Below, in pieces: positions 24,139-41,449 of a stretch of DNA of 64,000 nucleotides (positions are counted from its first letter, which is position 1; each line of letters opens with the position of its first letter). The stretch covers positions 13,777,871-13,841,870 of the forward strand of contig CM040451.1 in NCBI GenBank assembly GCA_022749755.1. Reading direction: 5' to 3'. The translations under genes were made by a program, and so were the position numbers. The notes beneath the pieces were generated by a model. That model had not been told where the DNA came from. It made no database searches and worked only from the letters and a program-made list of their open reading frames with translations. This DNA comes from Azadirachta indica (taxonomy: Eukaryota > Streptophyta > Magnoliopsida > Sapindales > Meliaceae).

Positions 24139-24600
24139 TTCTGGAGTACTTGCTGCAATTTCCAGGGCTCTTCTGCAGCTACTGCTTCGCACAATTAATG
24201 AGAATAGCTTTTATGAGAGAGGTTCTGAGTTCTGACTGAAAAGGATGGTAAAAAAACACACAAGGTGAGAATCTAATCTAATAAAGTAAGGGCTCTGTAC
24301 ATCTATGTCGATGGTAATTATTAAATAAGTATATATTGATATTGGGAAGAGTTACTTCTGAATTCTTATGAGTCGGTTAAAAAGTAAAATCAATGTTAAA
24401 AAAAGATTTTTGTGAATCGTGATGGGTGAACAACTGGTGGGGAGGAGGACCCAAAACGGGAAATGGAATTTGTGACATTTGGTTGATTGGTAGGGTGGTG
24501 GGGGAAGCTAGAAATGTCTTTTACTTAACTTACTTTACCAACATCAATTTTTTTTTAAAAAAAAAATTTAAAAGATAAATAAATATTTTATATTTGAGGG

Positions 24601-24654
24601 TGAAGGCGAAGGTGAAGGTGAAGTCTCTTCTCTTCTCTTCTCTTCTCTTCTCTT
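24601..24654. repeat. Adjacent (GAAGGT)n and (TCTCT)n repeats
   Basis: Imperfect GAAGGY hexamers are followed at about 24625 by five to six TTCTC pentamers. The purine-rich and pyrimidine-rich halves lie back to back on one strand. Confidence 0.8.
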
Positions 24655-27600
24655 TTGCCTGGCAGAGGTGTCAGAGAACAGCATGATCTCTGTAGTTTTT
24701 ATAATGACAAAAAAAACACATGGCATTTTACATTATGCATATATTGTGTATATATGACAGTTGGATCCCTAATTTTTATGGTTTTACATGAACAAATATA
24801 GTTTGTTCATTATAAGAATTAGGTCCCTAATTCTTATTATATATTTTGATTGTTACATTGTCTTTATTATTTTTATTGTTATATAAAGAAATAATAAATA
24901 TATATATATATATATATATATCTTTATTTGTGAAAACACAAAAATTCAGCAGGTAAATGATGTTACCACTTTTATTATGTATTGAATGATTCGATGGGCC
25001 GATTGCTATTAATTGTTGCTTTTGTTGGTTTGGGGGACACAACAATATTCCCCAAAGGTTATTGCATGCGTTTCATCATCTTTATGTACAAGTACGACAT
25101 TCATACATGATACATCATAATCCTATGTGTATGCATGTGAATGTGATGAGATGAAACCAAAACAAAACATACCCTTTAATTCTTTTAATTTTACCACACA
25201 ATAATTAATTTTTCAGAGAGCAAACGCAATTAACCTCATTTCGAACCACCCTTTAGTTAAGGTTAGGGTTTCAAGTTTTACTGGAGTAAATTCTTACTTA
25301 ATTATTTGAGAGCGTGCAGTTATAATCGCCCTTTAGCAAGGTGAAAGTAATGTGGAGTGAAAACACTTTTGTGGGGAAATAAAAACAAAATATAAACACT
25401 TTATTAGGAAGTAGTTCTATTAAGGCTCGGAAACAGAAGTACTTTGATTTCTGTTTTATGTCGACATGACACTTGTATAGTTGTTATTTTTTTTTTTTTT
25501 TTGTCTTAGACTGAATGGTTTAATGACTTGTTTTGGGATTCCATTTCTGTCACTTGTTACTTTCTGCAAATAATGCTTCTGAATGCAACATATTGAAGCC
25601 ATTTAATCAAGTGATGAAGACAATTGATGCTAGCCAATGGATATCGTTGAAGACAAATGCCCAAATAAACACCATATATTAAGGATTACCCATCTCAAAA
25701 TTAATATATATATATATATATATAAATATAATTAACTAGTCCATTCGAACTATTTATATGTACATGAAATCAAGAATTACAATATGAGGACAATATCCAT
25801 GTATATGATTAAAATCAGCAATAGTTTATAGTAAAAGTAACGCTGATTTGATATAGAGTAATGCTATACAAGTAATATTGATTGATTTAGATTAATTTGC
25901 ATTCCGTAAATTGCGAATGCCTATATATGATATGATTGTTTAAATATTTTATGATCAAAACCCTAAAATCAAATATCGTTGAGTTGAAGGTGACCCAATG
26001 GGGGCATGTTATTAGATGACTTTGGTTGGCTAACAAAGTATAGTAGGTGTGCTCATAAATAAATCCTTACAACAAGAATTAAGAAGATAGTGGTCCCATA
26101 ATCCCTATATTATAGCCTCGACAAGTAAACAAACTCATAAATGGTTCGGACATCGGTCATATGGGTTTGGACCATTTGGCTCATAGCACTAGGTCTTGGG
26201 CTTCACCATTATCATCATTTGTTTAAATTTTTTTTTTTCTTTTCTCGATGATATCTCACTTGACTTTGATACTCATGAGCTTTGTTATTGTGTGAAGACT
26301 TCCATTTCTATTCAATTTACAAGATGTAAATTTTAACATCAATGATCTCTTGCTGGCAGATTTCTTTATTGGGGTTTGTTATGATGTGATGCTCACCGAC
26401 TTTTCTAAATTAGGGTTTTTAAAATGGCAATCAAATTTGCAAATTATTTTCTTGGGTTCACATGCAAAAAGTACTTGGAATCCATATAAATCCAATTCCC
26501 TCAATTATTACTTTGAAAGAGTTTCAGTTTGGTGCATATAATTTAATTGATTTCTATTAAGGAGATTTTATTACACTAATTATTCAATGTCTAAGACTGC
26601 TTACTAATATTAATTTTGGCCGATTTTTGTTGGTTTGTATCTTTCAACGAAAGAGAAGTACCATTTGGTGTACTTACAAGCATTTTAAATAATGATAAAA
26701 TCAAATAACATAATTAATAAAATCTTTTCAAATGGCCAAAAACTCAAGCTTATACATTGTTTCATTTTTTGGTTGTTTTTTTTATTAAGAGATATTATCT
26801 TGTGTAATCCCACTAACCACTAGAGAGAGAAATTAGAAAACAATTTTTGACAACAGAAACTAGAAAACAATTTTATATGAACTAAAAGCTGGCGGTGTGA
26901 TGCAACTACTCTCTTATCTGCTAATATGTAGATCAAAAGTTGTAAATAAAAAGGTTGATGTGAATATAAAGTTGTTTAATCTCAACATTAGTAAATTTTA
27001 AAAAAAAAAATGCACGTATATGTTTATTAATTAAGATTAAGATTAAGATTAAGATCAAGATCAAGATCAAAATCTACTTTTTATTTCTTTACTAATTACT
27101 AATGAAATGGATGTGTTTATTAAAGTGAAAGTCTAAATCAAAAAGAGAATCTTAACCTCATCTAAAAATGAATAGAAGATGTAAAAAAATTATAAAAATT
27201 TTAAAATTGTGACCTCTTCTGGGTATTTGTTATAGTTCAGAACAGTAAGAGATCAGAAAAAAAGGGTTTTTCTTTTTCTAGAAAAAATTATATTTTAATA
27301 ACTTACGAAGGATCCAAAGGGTTAGAAACAAAGCGGCAACTAGCTAGTAGTTATGAAAGTGCCAAGTCGGCTGCATATGATTCACAGAACTTCGAAGATA
27401 AAAGGAAAACCTCGAGAAGAAGTGAAGCTACCGAAAACAAAAGGGAAATAAATAAAAATAAAAGAGCGAGACACAGCTTGTGGTTGTATTCAATTCACAA
27501 TAGCAATAAGTTGCATCAAGCACAAGCTTCCAATCTTCGTGAAAACAAATGCTCCTCCACATAATGATAAAGCAGCAGCATTATTTATTTAGTGATTTTT

Positions 27601-28106
27601 TATTTTGCATTTGAAGGAAAACACTAGAGCTGCTTCTTGTTGTCCTCAGCTGATCTGACAGGTCAAATCTAGATATAATAACAAAACGTTCAAAATTACG
27701 AAATCTTGTCGTTCTGGTTCATTGATAACTGAATAAAAATATCTAATCCCTATGCTTTCTAAATTTTATTGATTTGTGTTTGTCTTCTTTAATTTGTCCC
27801 TTCCGATAGGTGAGGTGGGGAAATTCGTTCATTTACAAGAACGTGAAATGTTTCTATAAATATTTAAAAATGTTCTAAGATCCAACGTTGCAACTTTCAC
27901 CAGAAAGAAAATCAAAACCTATCTCATTGATCATCATCCAAACAGAGCTCAAAATACAAGAAAAAAATTCTTACATAAATTGAGGAAAAAAAAAAAAATA
28001 GAAAACTTGAGACATGAAGAGGACGATGAGCTTGACAACATCGTTTTCTTTAGACAATTTGAACTTTCACCTAATAAGCATAAAATTTTAGTTCCACGCT
28101 TTAAGC

Positions 28107-32463
<4,357 letters not shown>

Positions 32464-34665
32464 AGTTTTTATCGGATTTTACCTAACTCTGTTTCTTCAG
32501 TTGTGAGTGTGGCTGCGAACGTGAAACGCATTCGATTTGCCTTACACTGCAGCATAAATATCGTTGATAAGGGCAAAATAGTCTTCTCAATATTTCTGTC
32601 TTTGGAGTCTCCGCCCCGGAAAGGTATTTGCCCATAGGATTTGAGGGCAGTTTCGAGATTCTGCTAACTAAATGATAAGTTGATGTAGGCGCTGGGTTTA
32701 GTGGAGATTTTGATTCTCTAATCGGTAGTCTGATTGGCCACATGTGTGCGGTTGTATGATTGGATTTGATGATGGATCTCGTTGAAGTGGATTATGCCTC
32801 TTTTTTTGGTGGGTACCTAATCGGTTGGTGAGCGTGTAATAACTGGATTGCATCTGATTTTAAGCCTGATGAGATGTGTAAACAGAATATGATGGGGTGT
32901 TCATAGTATCACTCAGTTACAAATCTTATCCCCATGTCTCTTATAGAATTTTTGGTCAAATTATGAATAAATCAAATGGGCCACAATAAATGGGTTGAGA
33001 GTTTAGATCAGAGCCCAATCTTAAAAAGTTTTTGAACACTTATTCGTTTTCGTCTCTCAATTAGCAACATCTGTTGTTACTTGTCAACGTTCGTGATCCA
33101 AATTCAGCTCAAATCGATGTTGATTTGGGCTGGTTATTTTTCGTAAATTACCCTATTGGACGAATTATCATATTATTACATAATTTTTTTTCAACTCTTT
33201 TTACAAAAAATTTGAAAATTGTTAGGGACTATTTAAATTGGGAGAGTTGTACCGTAGAATGCCTTGATGAGAAGAAGAAAGAGAAGTTGAGGTACACTAC
33301 AGTCTGTAATTTTTGAGTGAGTTAGCATTTAGAACTTGTTAGTGCATGTTAGTGTTTACTTTTAAAATAAAATCATGATAGCAGCATGTGCAATTGTGTT
33401 AGCTCAACAACTTTGGTACTTGATAGCATTACAATGCACTGAATTAATAAATAAATCAAAAGTATGAAAATCATGTGGTTTTTATACTTTATAAATGCAA
33501 ACACTAATTCACAATCAAATCATGATTATCACATGCTAATTAAATTAAACACCCTATATCTATGTATAGTTCCTTTTGTGTCTCCAAAATTGCAGAGAGG
33601 AATACACAAAAGAGATTCTATCCAGCTATGTGAATCTTCAACGGATTTTCTCCATAATTGGATTACCCTTAGCCAGCACAAGTATCAGAGAGTATTAGTG
33701 CTTGCATTTGCCTCTAAAATTGATTCATCCACTGCATCTAATCAGTTTAATTAAATATTAATTAAACTAAAGAATAAATAATAATTGGATTCAAGTTATA
33801 TATGCATTAATAGTGGCAAACATAAAACATGCATTTGTCTATCATATTGCCCATATCCCTATATTATTATATTATCATATAGTCATTGATTTACAGCCCT
33901 CCATTTGATTTTGCTTTAAGTTTTTGTTAGGTTTATTAATCATCAATTTCATGTTCATGATTATTATAATTGACCTTCTCCATTTCTTGTGTCAGTGCTA
34001 CATTCTAAAACCTACATCACGTTAAAATTTAAGTGCTCTAACTTTTAATTGCTATGAAGTATAAATGTAAGCAATTTTTTTCTAAAAGCTTTTTATAGAT
34101 TCTCAGGAAATTACTATATACAAATAAAAATTAGTAAATTTATTTTCAAGATTAGCGTAAAAACGGACATGTTCTCTTTATCTATAATAATTTTTTTATT
34201 ATAAGAGTTAAATTAATTAAAATATACGTAGGTTTAATTAAAGAACAAATGAAATTAGTATTGATTTTCAGAAGGCACGTGAAGCCAACCAAAAATAATC
34301 TTTCCCTTTAGTACTAAATTTTTAATTAGAAAAGATAAGAGAATGCCACCTAGCTAACACTATAGCTAGAGTAGTTGGGTATAAAGGAATTAAGTTAATT
34401 AATTATAAGAGTATATATATGCTTCAAATCATGATTACTACTAGCTCAATTAACAAAACAAATGTTCCCCATTTGCGTTTCAAATTTCATCCTCCAAAAA
34501 CACCTAACCTCTTTCAACTTTTATGTACTTAAACGTTGTTTTAAAACTGAAGACATAATCATACTTACACGTCCCCACTTGCCAATTGTGCTTAAATCAT
34601 TATTTTCCCACAAAATTCTTTTGCAAGGGTTCCGTTTATTCATATTCATCCACTACGCGCAGAGG
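32464..34665. other. Intergenic region between PFP-beta and the OVATE gene
   Basis: This is the divergent promoter region for PFP-beta (minus) and the OFP gene (plus). It holds no recognised gene. A long frame upstream of the OFP ATG (34462-34665) is discussed under that gene. A TATATATA tract at about 34413 could serve as the OFP TATA element. Confidence 0.6.
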
Positions 34666-35187
34666 ATGAAACCCTCTTCCTCCAGAGAATACAACAAGAA
34701 TAATAAGCAGAAGCTTATTCATTTGGGAGGATGCAAAGCAGCTTTGTGTTGTAGTTGCAACAGGCTCAGTGTTTCTTCTAATTCTTCCGAATTAGAAGCC
34801 GAAAGCTCGAATTCCGATCAGTTTGCTTCGATTTCGAGCCTAGCACACGCCATGGTTCAAGAAAGGCTAGATCAAATGATCAGAGAATTAAGGCATAGAG
34901 AAGCCGAAAGAACGAGAAAGCAAAGAAGTATAAGTCGTAGGGACGATCAAGGAACCAAGTTCATTGTGATGGTTGCAATGGAGAAATGCTCTCATGATCC
35001 AAGAGAAGACTTCAAAGAATCCATGATGGAGATGATTTTGGCTAATCGGATTGAAGAAACCAAAGATCTTAGAAGCCTTTTGAATTATTATATTTCCATG
35101 AATTCTAAAGAATATCATGGGATTATCCTTGAGGTTTTTTACGACGTCTGTTCTAGTTTGTTTTCTTCTTGTAAATGTTTTGATTAA
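34666..35187 (+). CDS. OFP9: OVATE family protein (OFP9-like transcriptional repressor)
   Basis: Intronless, 173 aa from the ATG at 34666. The N-terminus is basic ([16 protein letters not shown]) followed by CCSC-type cysteines and a Ser-rich acidic stretch. The C-terminal OVATE domain occupies about residues 100-168: [52 protein letters not shown] and a hydrophobic end. OVATE proteins repress transcription and bind TALE homeodomain proteins and TRM proteins to control organ shape and secondary growth. The frame stays open upstream to an ATG at 34462, adding 68 hydrophobic residues unlike any OFP; I treat that part as 5' UTR. The OFP9 assignment follows size, domain layout and linkage to PFP-beta (At4g04030/At4g04040 in Arabidopsis, by memory), so the family is secure and the number less so. 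Confidence 0.9.
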   Translation: MKPSSSREYNKNNKQKLIHLGGCKAALCCSCNRLSVSSNSSELEAESSNSDQFASISSLAHAMVQERLDQMIRELRHREAERTRKQRSISRRDDQGTKFIVMVAMEKCSHDPREDFKESMMEMILANRIEETKDLRSLLNYYISMNSKEYHGIILEVFYDVCSSLFSSCKCFD

Positions 35188-36998
35188 TTAATTTTAATTA
35201 GAATTATTATCATATAGATATATAGTTTTATTCAACAAGATCAACTGCCATATTCTATGGTTTACGGGTTTCTTTTTGTGGAAATAATTGTGGCACAATT
35301 CAAAAAGTTTTGTTGAATGGACTATAATGTGTTAGAATATAATGTGACTCTGCTTCAATTTAATTAATTTTATTTAGTTAAATATTATTTTTGTAATTAG
35401 TAGTTATAAGCTTACATATATACATATAAGTAAGAGGATAAAATTAATAAACCAATGTCCTCTCTGTTATTTAAATTCCTTTCTCAATTTTAGAGTCCAT
35501 GTAAGTCACGATCAATAAAATAAATATTAATTAATTTGAGAAAGATTAGATAGGCATGCATGCATGCGCGCAAAAACATAAAATTTATATATAAGGCACC
35601 AAGAAAACTGGGGGAAAGTTATTCCCTTTGGTTTTGGTAAGTTTACTTTTATCACTAATTTATAAGTTTATGCCTATTTATTTGGGGTAAGATTTTATGA
35701 AGGTGATCGAGTTAACAGAGATCCCTCGGATATAAGAAAACCATAAATACCTCTTAAATTTAAGAAATAAATGATAGATATTCTTAGAAAGTTTAAAAAA
35801 ACGACAAGAAAATTTAAAATTTCTAGAGTCAGTGTGCCATCAGATAAATCTTTATTTTCTATGCAAAGTAACCATTATACCATTGAATTTCTTTATTTGC
35901 TTTCAAAGAAGGTTTGTTTATAATAACGAAGTTGGTGATGTGAAACACTGATTCATGCGTGAACTTGTTGCTAATCATATGATTATCCTAGCTGCAAAAA
36001 CAACTAAAAAAGACAGTATTTGCACCAATTTTAGTAACCCAATGTATTTCTCTGGTTACTCTCTCTCCACTATTTCTCCCCATTTTTTATCCCACAAATC
36101 GCCACTTTTCTCAAAACCCCAGAAACAAAATCAATTTTTTTTAAGAACCCATTACACAAACCCAGATTGATTACTGATTCTTAACTCAAATATTTCTTTT
36201 TCAGGAAAGTAAAAATGAAAATAATGGATCAAGACTCAAGAAAAATAAATAACTAAACAATAGCAATTTCAAAGTAACAGAATGGGAAATGAAGCTAAAT
36301 TCCATTACACGCACACCCCATACTACATCTAAATTCCAATTTAAAGAGAGTTTGCATAAGAAAATGAAGCTGTAAGGATATTATAGTTATTTAATAGTGG
36401 ACTAACAGAATTGGATAGTTAGTGGGGGTGATAAGTGTGTATTTCTTAATACTCTCTCTTTAAGTGATAAAGTTTAAAACCTTAGGGGATGTATTTGTTA
36501 AAATCCATTAAATCTATTCATAATATTTCAAAATGATTGAAATTTATTAAAATATTCAAGCAAATAACATACAGAATGCCCATTTGACTTTTTTCTCACT
36601 TTTTATATGAGTGCACTCTATAATCTACCGAACAAAATTTTTATATTTGCATTTATAGGTAAGCCGTAAAGTTGAATTCTCAATATTAAACACATCTCTT
36701 ATTTTACTTTAGCAACATTATTAAGTTATATATATTAAATCTATTCATGATATTCTTTTTTTATTTTTTTTTTTATTTGAACATTATTAGGTTATGTATC
36801 TTAAATATATTCATGATATTGCAAAAGTGGACGAACTTTATTAAATATTCAAGTAAAGAACATACAAGTGTACCCCATTTAACTTTTTTCTCACTATATA
36901 TGTATACTAGCTAATGTTACATAATTAAAAGAATGTTTTTGAAGTTTACCATTTTTTTCTCTTTAAATTCGTTTTTTTAGTTAACGGACGAGAACGAG
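35188..36998. other. Intergenic region between the OVATE gene and the ankyrin cluster
   Basis: AT-rich, no supportable gene. At about 36340-36510 a segment (CTCTTTAAGTGATAAAGTTT, then AGGGGATGTATTTGTTAAAA) resembles the right arm of the 9.5-10.7 kb inverted-repeat element, so a related element end is present. Its left partner, perhaps near 35710, is too diverged to assert. Nearby 36520-36860 contains two similar stretches (TCATGATATT...TTTATTAAATATTCAAG) that look like a local duplication. Confidence 0.5.
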
Positions 36999-39887
36999 AT
37001 GCAGAGCGCTTCACCATTGTCGGCTTATACTGCATCAATCTACGAAGATTGGGAAGAAATGAAGAATTGCTACACCGACGAAAATTATCATGAACTAACA
37101 TTTCCGGTAACAGTCAACAAAGACACCCCACTTCATGTGGCAGTCTACAGCAAACGCAAGCAACCGCTCCAACATTTCCTCCATTTCATCAAGGAAGCAG
37201 AGGACCCTGAGATGCTGGACAAAATGTTAAGCAAAAACGCCTTCGAAAACAAACCTCTTCATGTGGCGGCCTTCGCCGGAAACTATGAGGCGGCAACACT
37301 CTTGGTTGCAAAAGCAAGGGATCTATTTAACGAGAAAAAAGCTAGAGAGCTACTCGAGATGAAAAATGGGAGGGGCGAAACGGCGCTGTTTAAAGCAGCT
37401 GTGTATGGTCATGCAAAGGTGATGAAGTTTTTAGCTTCTCAACCGGGACAAATGACTCGTGATAAGAAGCTTGCAGACATTCACGGCCATAGAAAAGCTA
37501 TCGACGTACAACCTGCAGAATCCATACTCGAGGTTACCCTCCAAGAAGAGCATTTCGGTCTGTCGCCTCAAATAATCTTTTTAATTATATATTCAAATTT
37601 ATTTTCTTATATTGTGTTTATATATTAATGCAATTATTAATTTTTCGGTCGACGGATAGGAACGGCACTGGCGCTGCTGGATTTGGATGAAACGTTATTA
37701 GAAGATGATAATAGTAGTGAGAGTGGGAGGAGCTGTCTGCAGCTGCTGGCTAGTATTCTGGATGGTTTCAGAAGTGGATGCAAAATGGGCTGCTTCTGGA
37801 AAAAGCTCCTCTATTTTTGCAAGTGTTTTTCCAACTTCAGCAACAATTTCATGCAGAAAAAGATAAAAATAATAATAATTATTTATCATTACAGGTCTCC
37901 CAGTTTTTGCGGAGCACAGGGTTGACGACATTGGCAGCGTTATTGATGATCATGTGGAAAAAAATTGTGAAACTCAAAAGGGTCCGGTAGATTTAGAGAG
38001 CGGTCAGATCAAGAACTGAATTTTTTTTTTAATTAATTAATTAATAAAAAAAATATATTAGACGCTGATTGTTACAGGTGTTCCAATTGGGGATCGGAAC
38101 GATAAAACTGAAACTGTTGCTGAAGATGACGGCCAAGGTTTGTTGGATGGATAAGCTTTATTCTTGATTTTGAAGTGGAAGAATAAATTAAATAATGCAT
38201 ACGGAAAAGAATTTACAAGTCCTAAAGTTTGGCTCAATGGATTAATTAATTTCATTAATTTCAAAAATTATAAAAGTCCAGTTTATTTTAAAATAACGAA
38301 TATACCCTACACAACAATAATAGTTATCTAAAACATTTATTAAATATTTAAAATTTGATAAAATATAATATATGTATATAAAATAGATTAATATAGTGCA
38401 TTAATATTATAATATTTATTAATATATTATAAATTTATTTATTTTTCAAATTTATTTTATGTATATTATAATCATAAATATTATATTATAATATATTTTA
38501 TTTATAAATTTATTAATTGATTAAATATTTATTAATAAGTTAGTATTTATTTATATTTTATTTTCTTTTATTTCCAATATGTAATTAACGTCGGATATTA
38601 GTTATACTATATGTAAATTATATCAATATGTTATAAAATAATACTCATCATTATTATATTTAATTTTAATTAGGAATAATTTTTTTATATTACTATCATT
38701 AAATAAGGATATATTTATTATTTTAAAATAAATTAAGATTTTTGTAAGTATTTTTAAAACTATCAACATTAATTAATCTAATGACCAAACTTTTGGAACC
38801 TTTAAGTCCTTTCTTCTAATTTATACAATAATTTAGTCATTAATATTAATAAATTATATATATCATTTTTGCATAATTGTTCTCCATCCAAACTAGTTTA
38901 TGTGTTGAATTATTTAAGAATAATATTTATGGTTCGAAATTTGTATTTATTTTTTTCTAATTGTTTTGAAACACAACTTTAATCTCAATTTGATTATCAT
39001 GCATCTATTATTTTGACAGCTTCGAAGTGGACTAGTGCCATCACAGGGCTGTTGCGTGACACCATATTTAAACCCCAAGCAATCCGGAGATTTCTCTTTC
39101 AAGGTAATTTCTTTCTCATGCACACGCCTAAATATTCATATTCTTAACTCCATAAATTAAACTTATTATCTCTTTCTGATAATACTTGAAAAAAAAAAAA
39201 AAGAAGAAGAAAGAACAGAGCAGAGACGTATGGGGCATATATGGAGACAAAAGAGAACGCATGTTTTTGCTTTCAAATTGGCTAAGCTTCTAATTGAGAA
39301 AGATGATTCGTGGATGCCACGTTCTACAATAGAATCGAGCACATTTGTCAGAGGTACTGAAGAACGAGGAGATCAGAATCATCAAGAAGGTGAAAGTAAT
39401 AAAGGCACAGCCAATGAGCAGGCCAAAGTGGAAAAACAAACACCAGCAGAAACTGCAGTCGAAATAGAAGAAATACTACCTCCGGAATCATCATCATGGC
39501 AAGGAGAAATCGCATTGTTTACTGCATCTAGAAGAGGACTAATAGAGATAGTGACGGAGATACTTCGTGTTCATCCTCTAGCCAGTTGAGTATTTTAGCT
39601 CTGAGGGGCAGAATATACTGCATGTTGCTGTTTTGCACCGTCAAAAGAAAATCTTCAACTTGGTGAAAAAGATGGAAGTTACCAATGGCCAATTTGGTCC
39701 ACCGTATTGACAAAAACGGCTACACCCTTTTGCATTGTGCTGCAGATATGACCCATTATCTGGAAGGAACTCGCCCCGGTCCAGTTTACCAACTTCAAGA
39801 CGAACTCAAATGGTTCCGAGTGAGTGAACTCCCCCACCTTCAAAATTAAATAATTTACAAAATTAAATGATTAATTATAACATGGTC

Positions 39888-39925
<38 letters not shown>

Positions 39926-40583
39926 GCAGCGAATGCAGAAAATAGTGCCACCACATTTTCGCTCTCACTGTGATGCAAGACACAAGATGACTGCGAAAAA
40001 TCTCTTCAGAAAGCAGCACCCACAACAACTTGAGGAAGCACAGAAATGGATAAAAGAGACTGCTCATTCTTGCTCCGCCGTTGCAGTTCTCGTCGCAACC
40101 GTGGTCTTTGCAGCCGCCTACACCGTCCCTGGAGGTTCCAATGAACGTGGTCTTCCTAATCTCCTGGATTCCCCTTTGTTCTTGTTCTTCACTGTCATGG
40201 ACATCGTCTCCTTAACCAGATCCTTGACCGCCGTCGTAATGTTCCTTTCTATCCTCTCATCGCCCTTTGAATTGTCAAATTTCTATAAATCGCTCCCTCG
40301 AAAGCTGACGTTTGGATTCACCATGCTCTTCTTGTCGGTCGCAACAACTATGCTGGCGTTCACGGCGACGGTTTTGCTCGTCATCCGTTTGGAGCCACGG
40401 AGGTGGACTTCGACTCTCGTTTACACAGCTGCCTTCATTCCGGTGAGCATATTGGCTCTGACGCAGTTCCCTTTATATGTTGCATTTATGGATACTTTGA
40501 TGAAGATTTCTAAGGCAATCGGTAAATTTCTTCCTTTGAATCGAATCCGTCGCCTCTTTCCTCTCCGCCGCCGATCCGCCTAG
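36999..40583 (+). pseudogene. Ankyrin-repeat/PGG-domain membrane protein gene, copy 1, with two frameshifts
   Basis: Seven exons are readable: 36999-37557, 37660-37824, 37895-38002, 38078-38137, 39020-39103, 39219-39819, 39930-40583. Exon 1 carries three degenerate ankyrin repeats (DTPLHVAVYSKRKQPL, NKPLHVAAFAGNYEAA, GETALFKAAVYGHAKVM). Exon 7 encodes the PGG domain: HSCSAVAVLVATVVFAA, then YTVPGG and three more hydrophobic spans, about four in all. Such proteins (ACD6/ITN1 type) sit in plasma or internal membranes and act in defence and stress signalling. Exon 6 is interrupted twice: one extra base near 39584 brings an immediate TGA (39587-39589), and one extra near 39684 shifts the frame again. 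Ignoring the two extra bases, every exon phase agrees, so the gene was recently intact. A truncated ankyrin protein could still be made. The weak donor GTTTTT after exon 2 and the exon 3 end are less certain. Confidence 0.7.
39892..39920. repeat. (TA)n microsatellite in the last intron of ankyrin copy 1
   Basis: About 14 TA units lie just upstream of the AG acceptor at 39928-39929, replacing the usual polypyrimidine tract. Length change here could affect use of the last exon. Confidence 0.85.
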
Positions 40584-41449
40584 AACCATCAACCGATTAG
40601 AGGAAATGGAGTCAAATTACTATTTTAGAACCTTTTTTATATTTATCAATTTAATTTTGGTAAGATTTACCATGTTATTTAAATTTCTTATATATTTTGA
40701 ATGCGTTTTTTTTTCTAATCTGGATTTTAATTATAACCAAATATTCTATTCTAAATGTTTTGTTTTTTTTATTTAAAACATATTTATGGAAAAAAAATAT
40801 TGATGAATATCCTTAACGTTTGGACTAACAGACAGATATTTTTGATATTTAAAAAAAAAGTAAATACTTCTTACGTTTGAACAAATTGACAAATATCTTT
40901 TAACCTTTATTTTGGTTAATTGACATATTAAGTTATTATCATTTATATTCCTAAAATTTTATAAAATAACAAAATAACATAAATTTTATTTAATTATAAT
41001 TCTTTAATTCTTATTTTAATATTTTTTAACTATAATGATTTAGTTTTTATTTTAATATTTTATAGAACATACTAAAGATTAAATAATTTTTTAATTTATT
41101 ATTTCAATAAAAAATTTAAGAAAGAAAATATTTTCAACTCTATTCTTTTATTTGCTTAGTAATAATTTAATATTTAATTATTAAAAAATTTAACTCAAAT
41201 ATTTTTAATTAAAATCGTTTGACCAAAAATATATGACAAGTGATCATTTCCATAAAAGAATTGGTTAGATAGAGGAAAGCTATGGTATTTTATTTTATTC
41301 ATATTTCGTGAACTTTTCTTATCAAAAATTTTATTTAAAAAAAATTTAATTATCATAAATATTTTATGAATGTATATAAAAATAATTAAGATATTTAAAT
41401 AAAAAGTTTTAATTAAAAATTATTTGTACATTTGTAAGAGTATCTAAAA

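Larger units (their letters stand above)
20014..28106. other. Eight-kilobase gene-poor, microsatellite-rich region
   Basis: I see no supportable protein gene. Features include (GA)n at about 20215-20240, TA tracts at about 20673-20690, 21238-21266, 24897-24922 and 25703-25725, a poly-T at about 22612-22631, a compound (TA)n(GA)n at about 24076-24135, pentanucleotide arrays at 23963-23990 and 24625-24652, and an AAGATT/AAGATC array at about 27032-27069. Around 23200-24300 the sequence is less AT-rich and could hold a non-coding transcript, but I recognise no known microRNA. 27900-28106 is probably the 3' UTR of the PFP gene. Confidence 0.6.

Noticed and set aside
23796..24194. Minus-strand open frames over the compound microsatellite
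   Set aside because: They begin at a TTG/other non-ATG codon and mostly read repeat sequence as Leu-Ser and Tyr-Ile runs; no domain.
34462..34665. N-terminal extension of the OVATE protein
   Set aside because: In frame and starting with ATG, but hydrophobic and unlike OVATE N-termini; the Met at 34666 gives the usual basic start and length.
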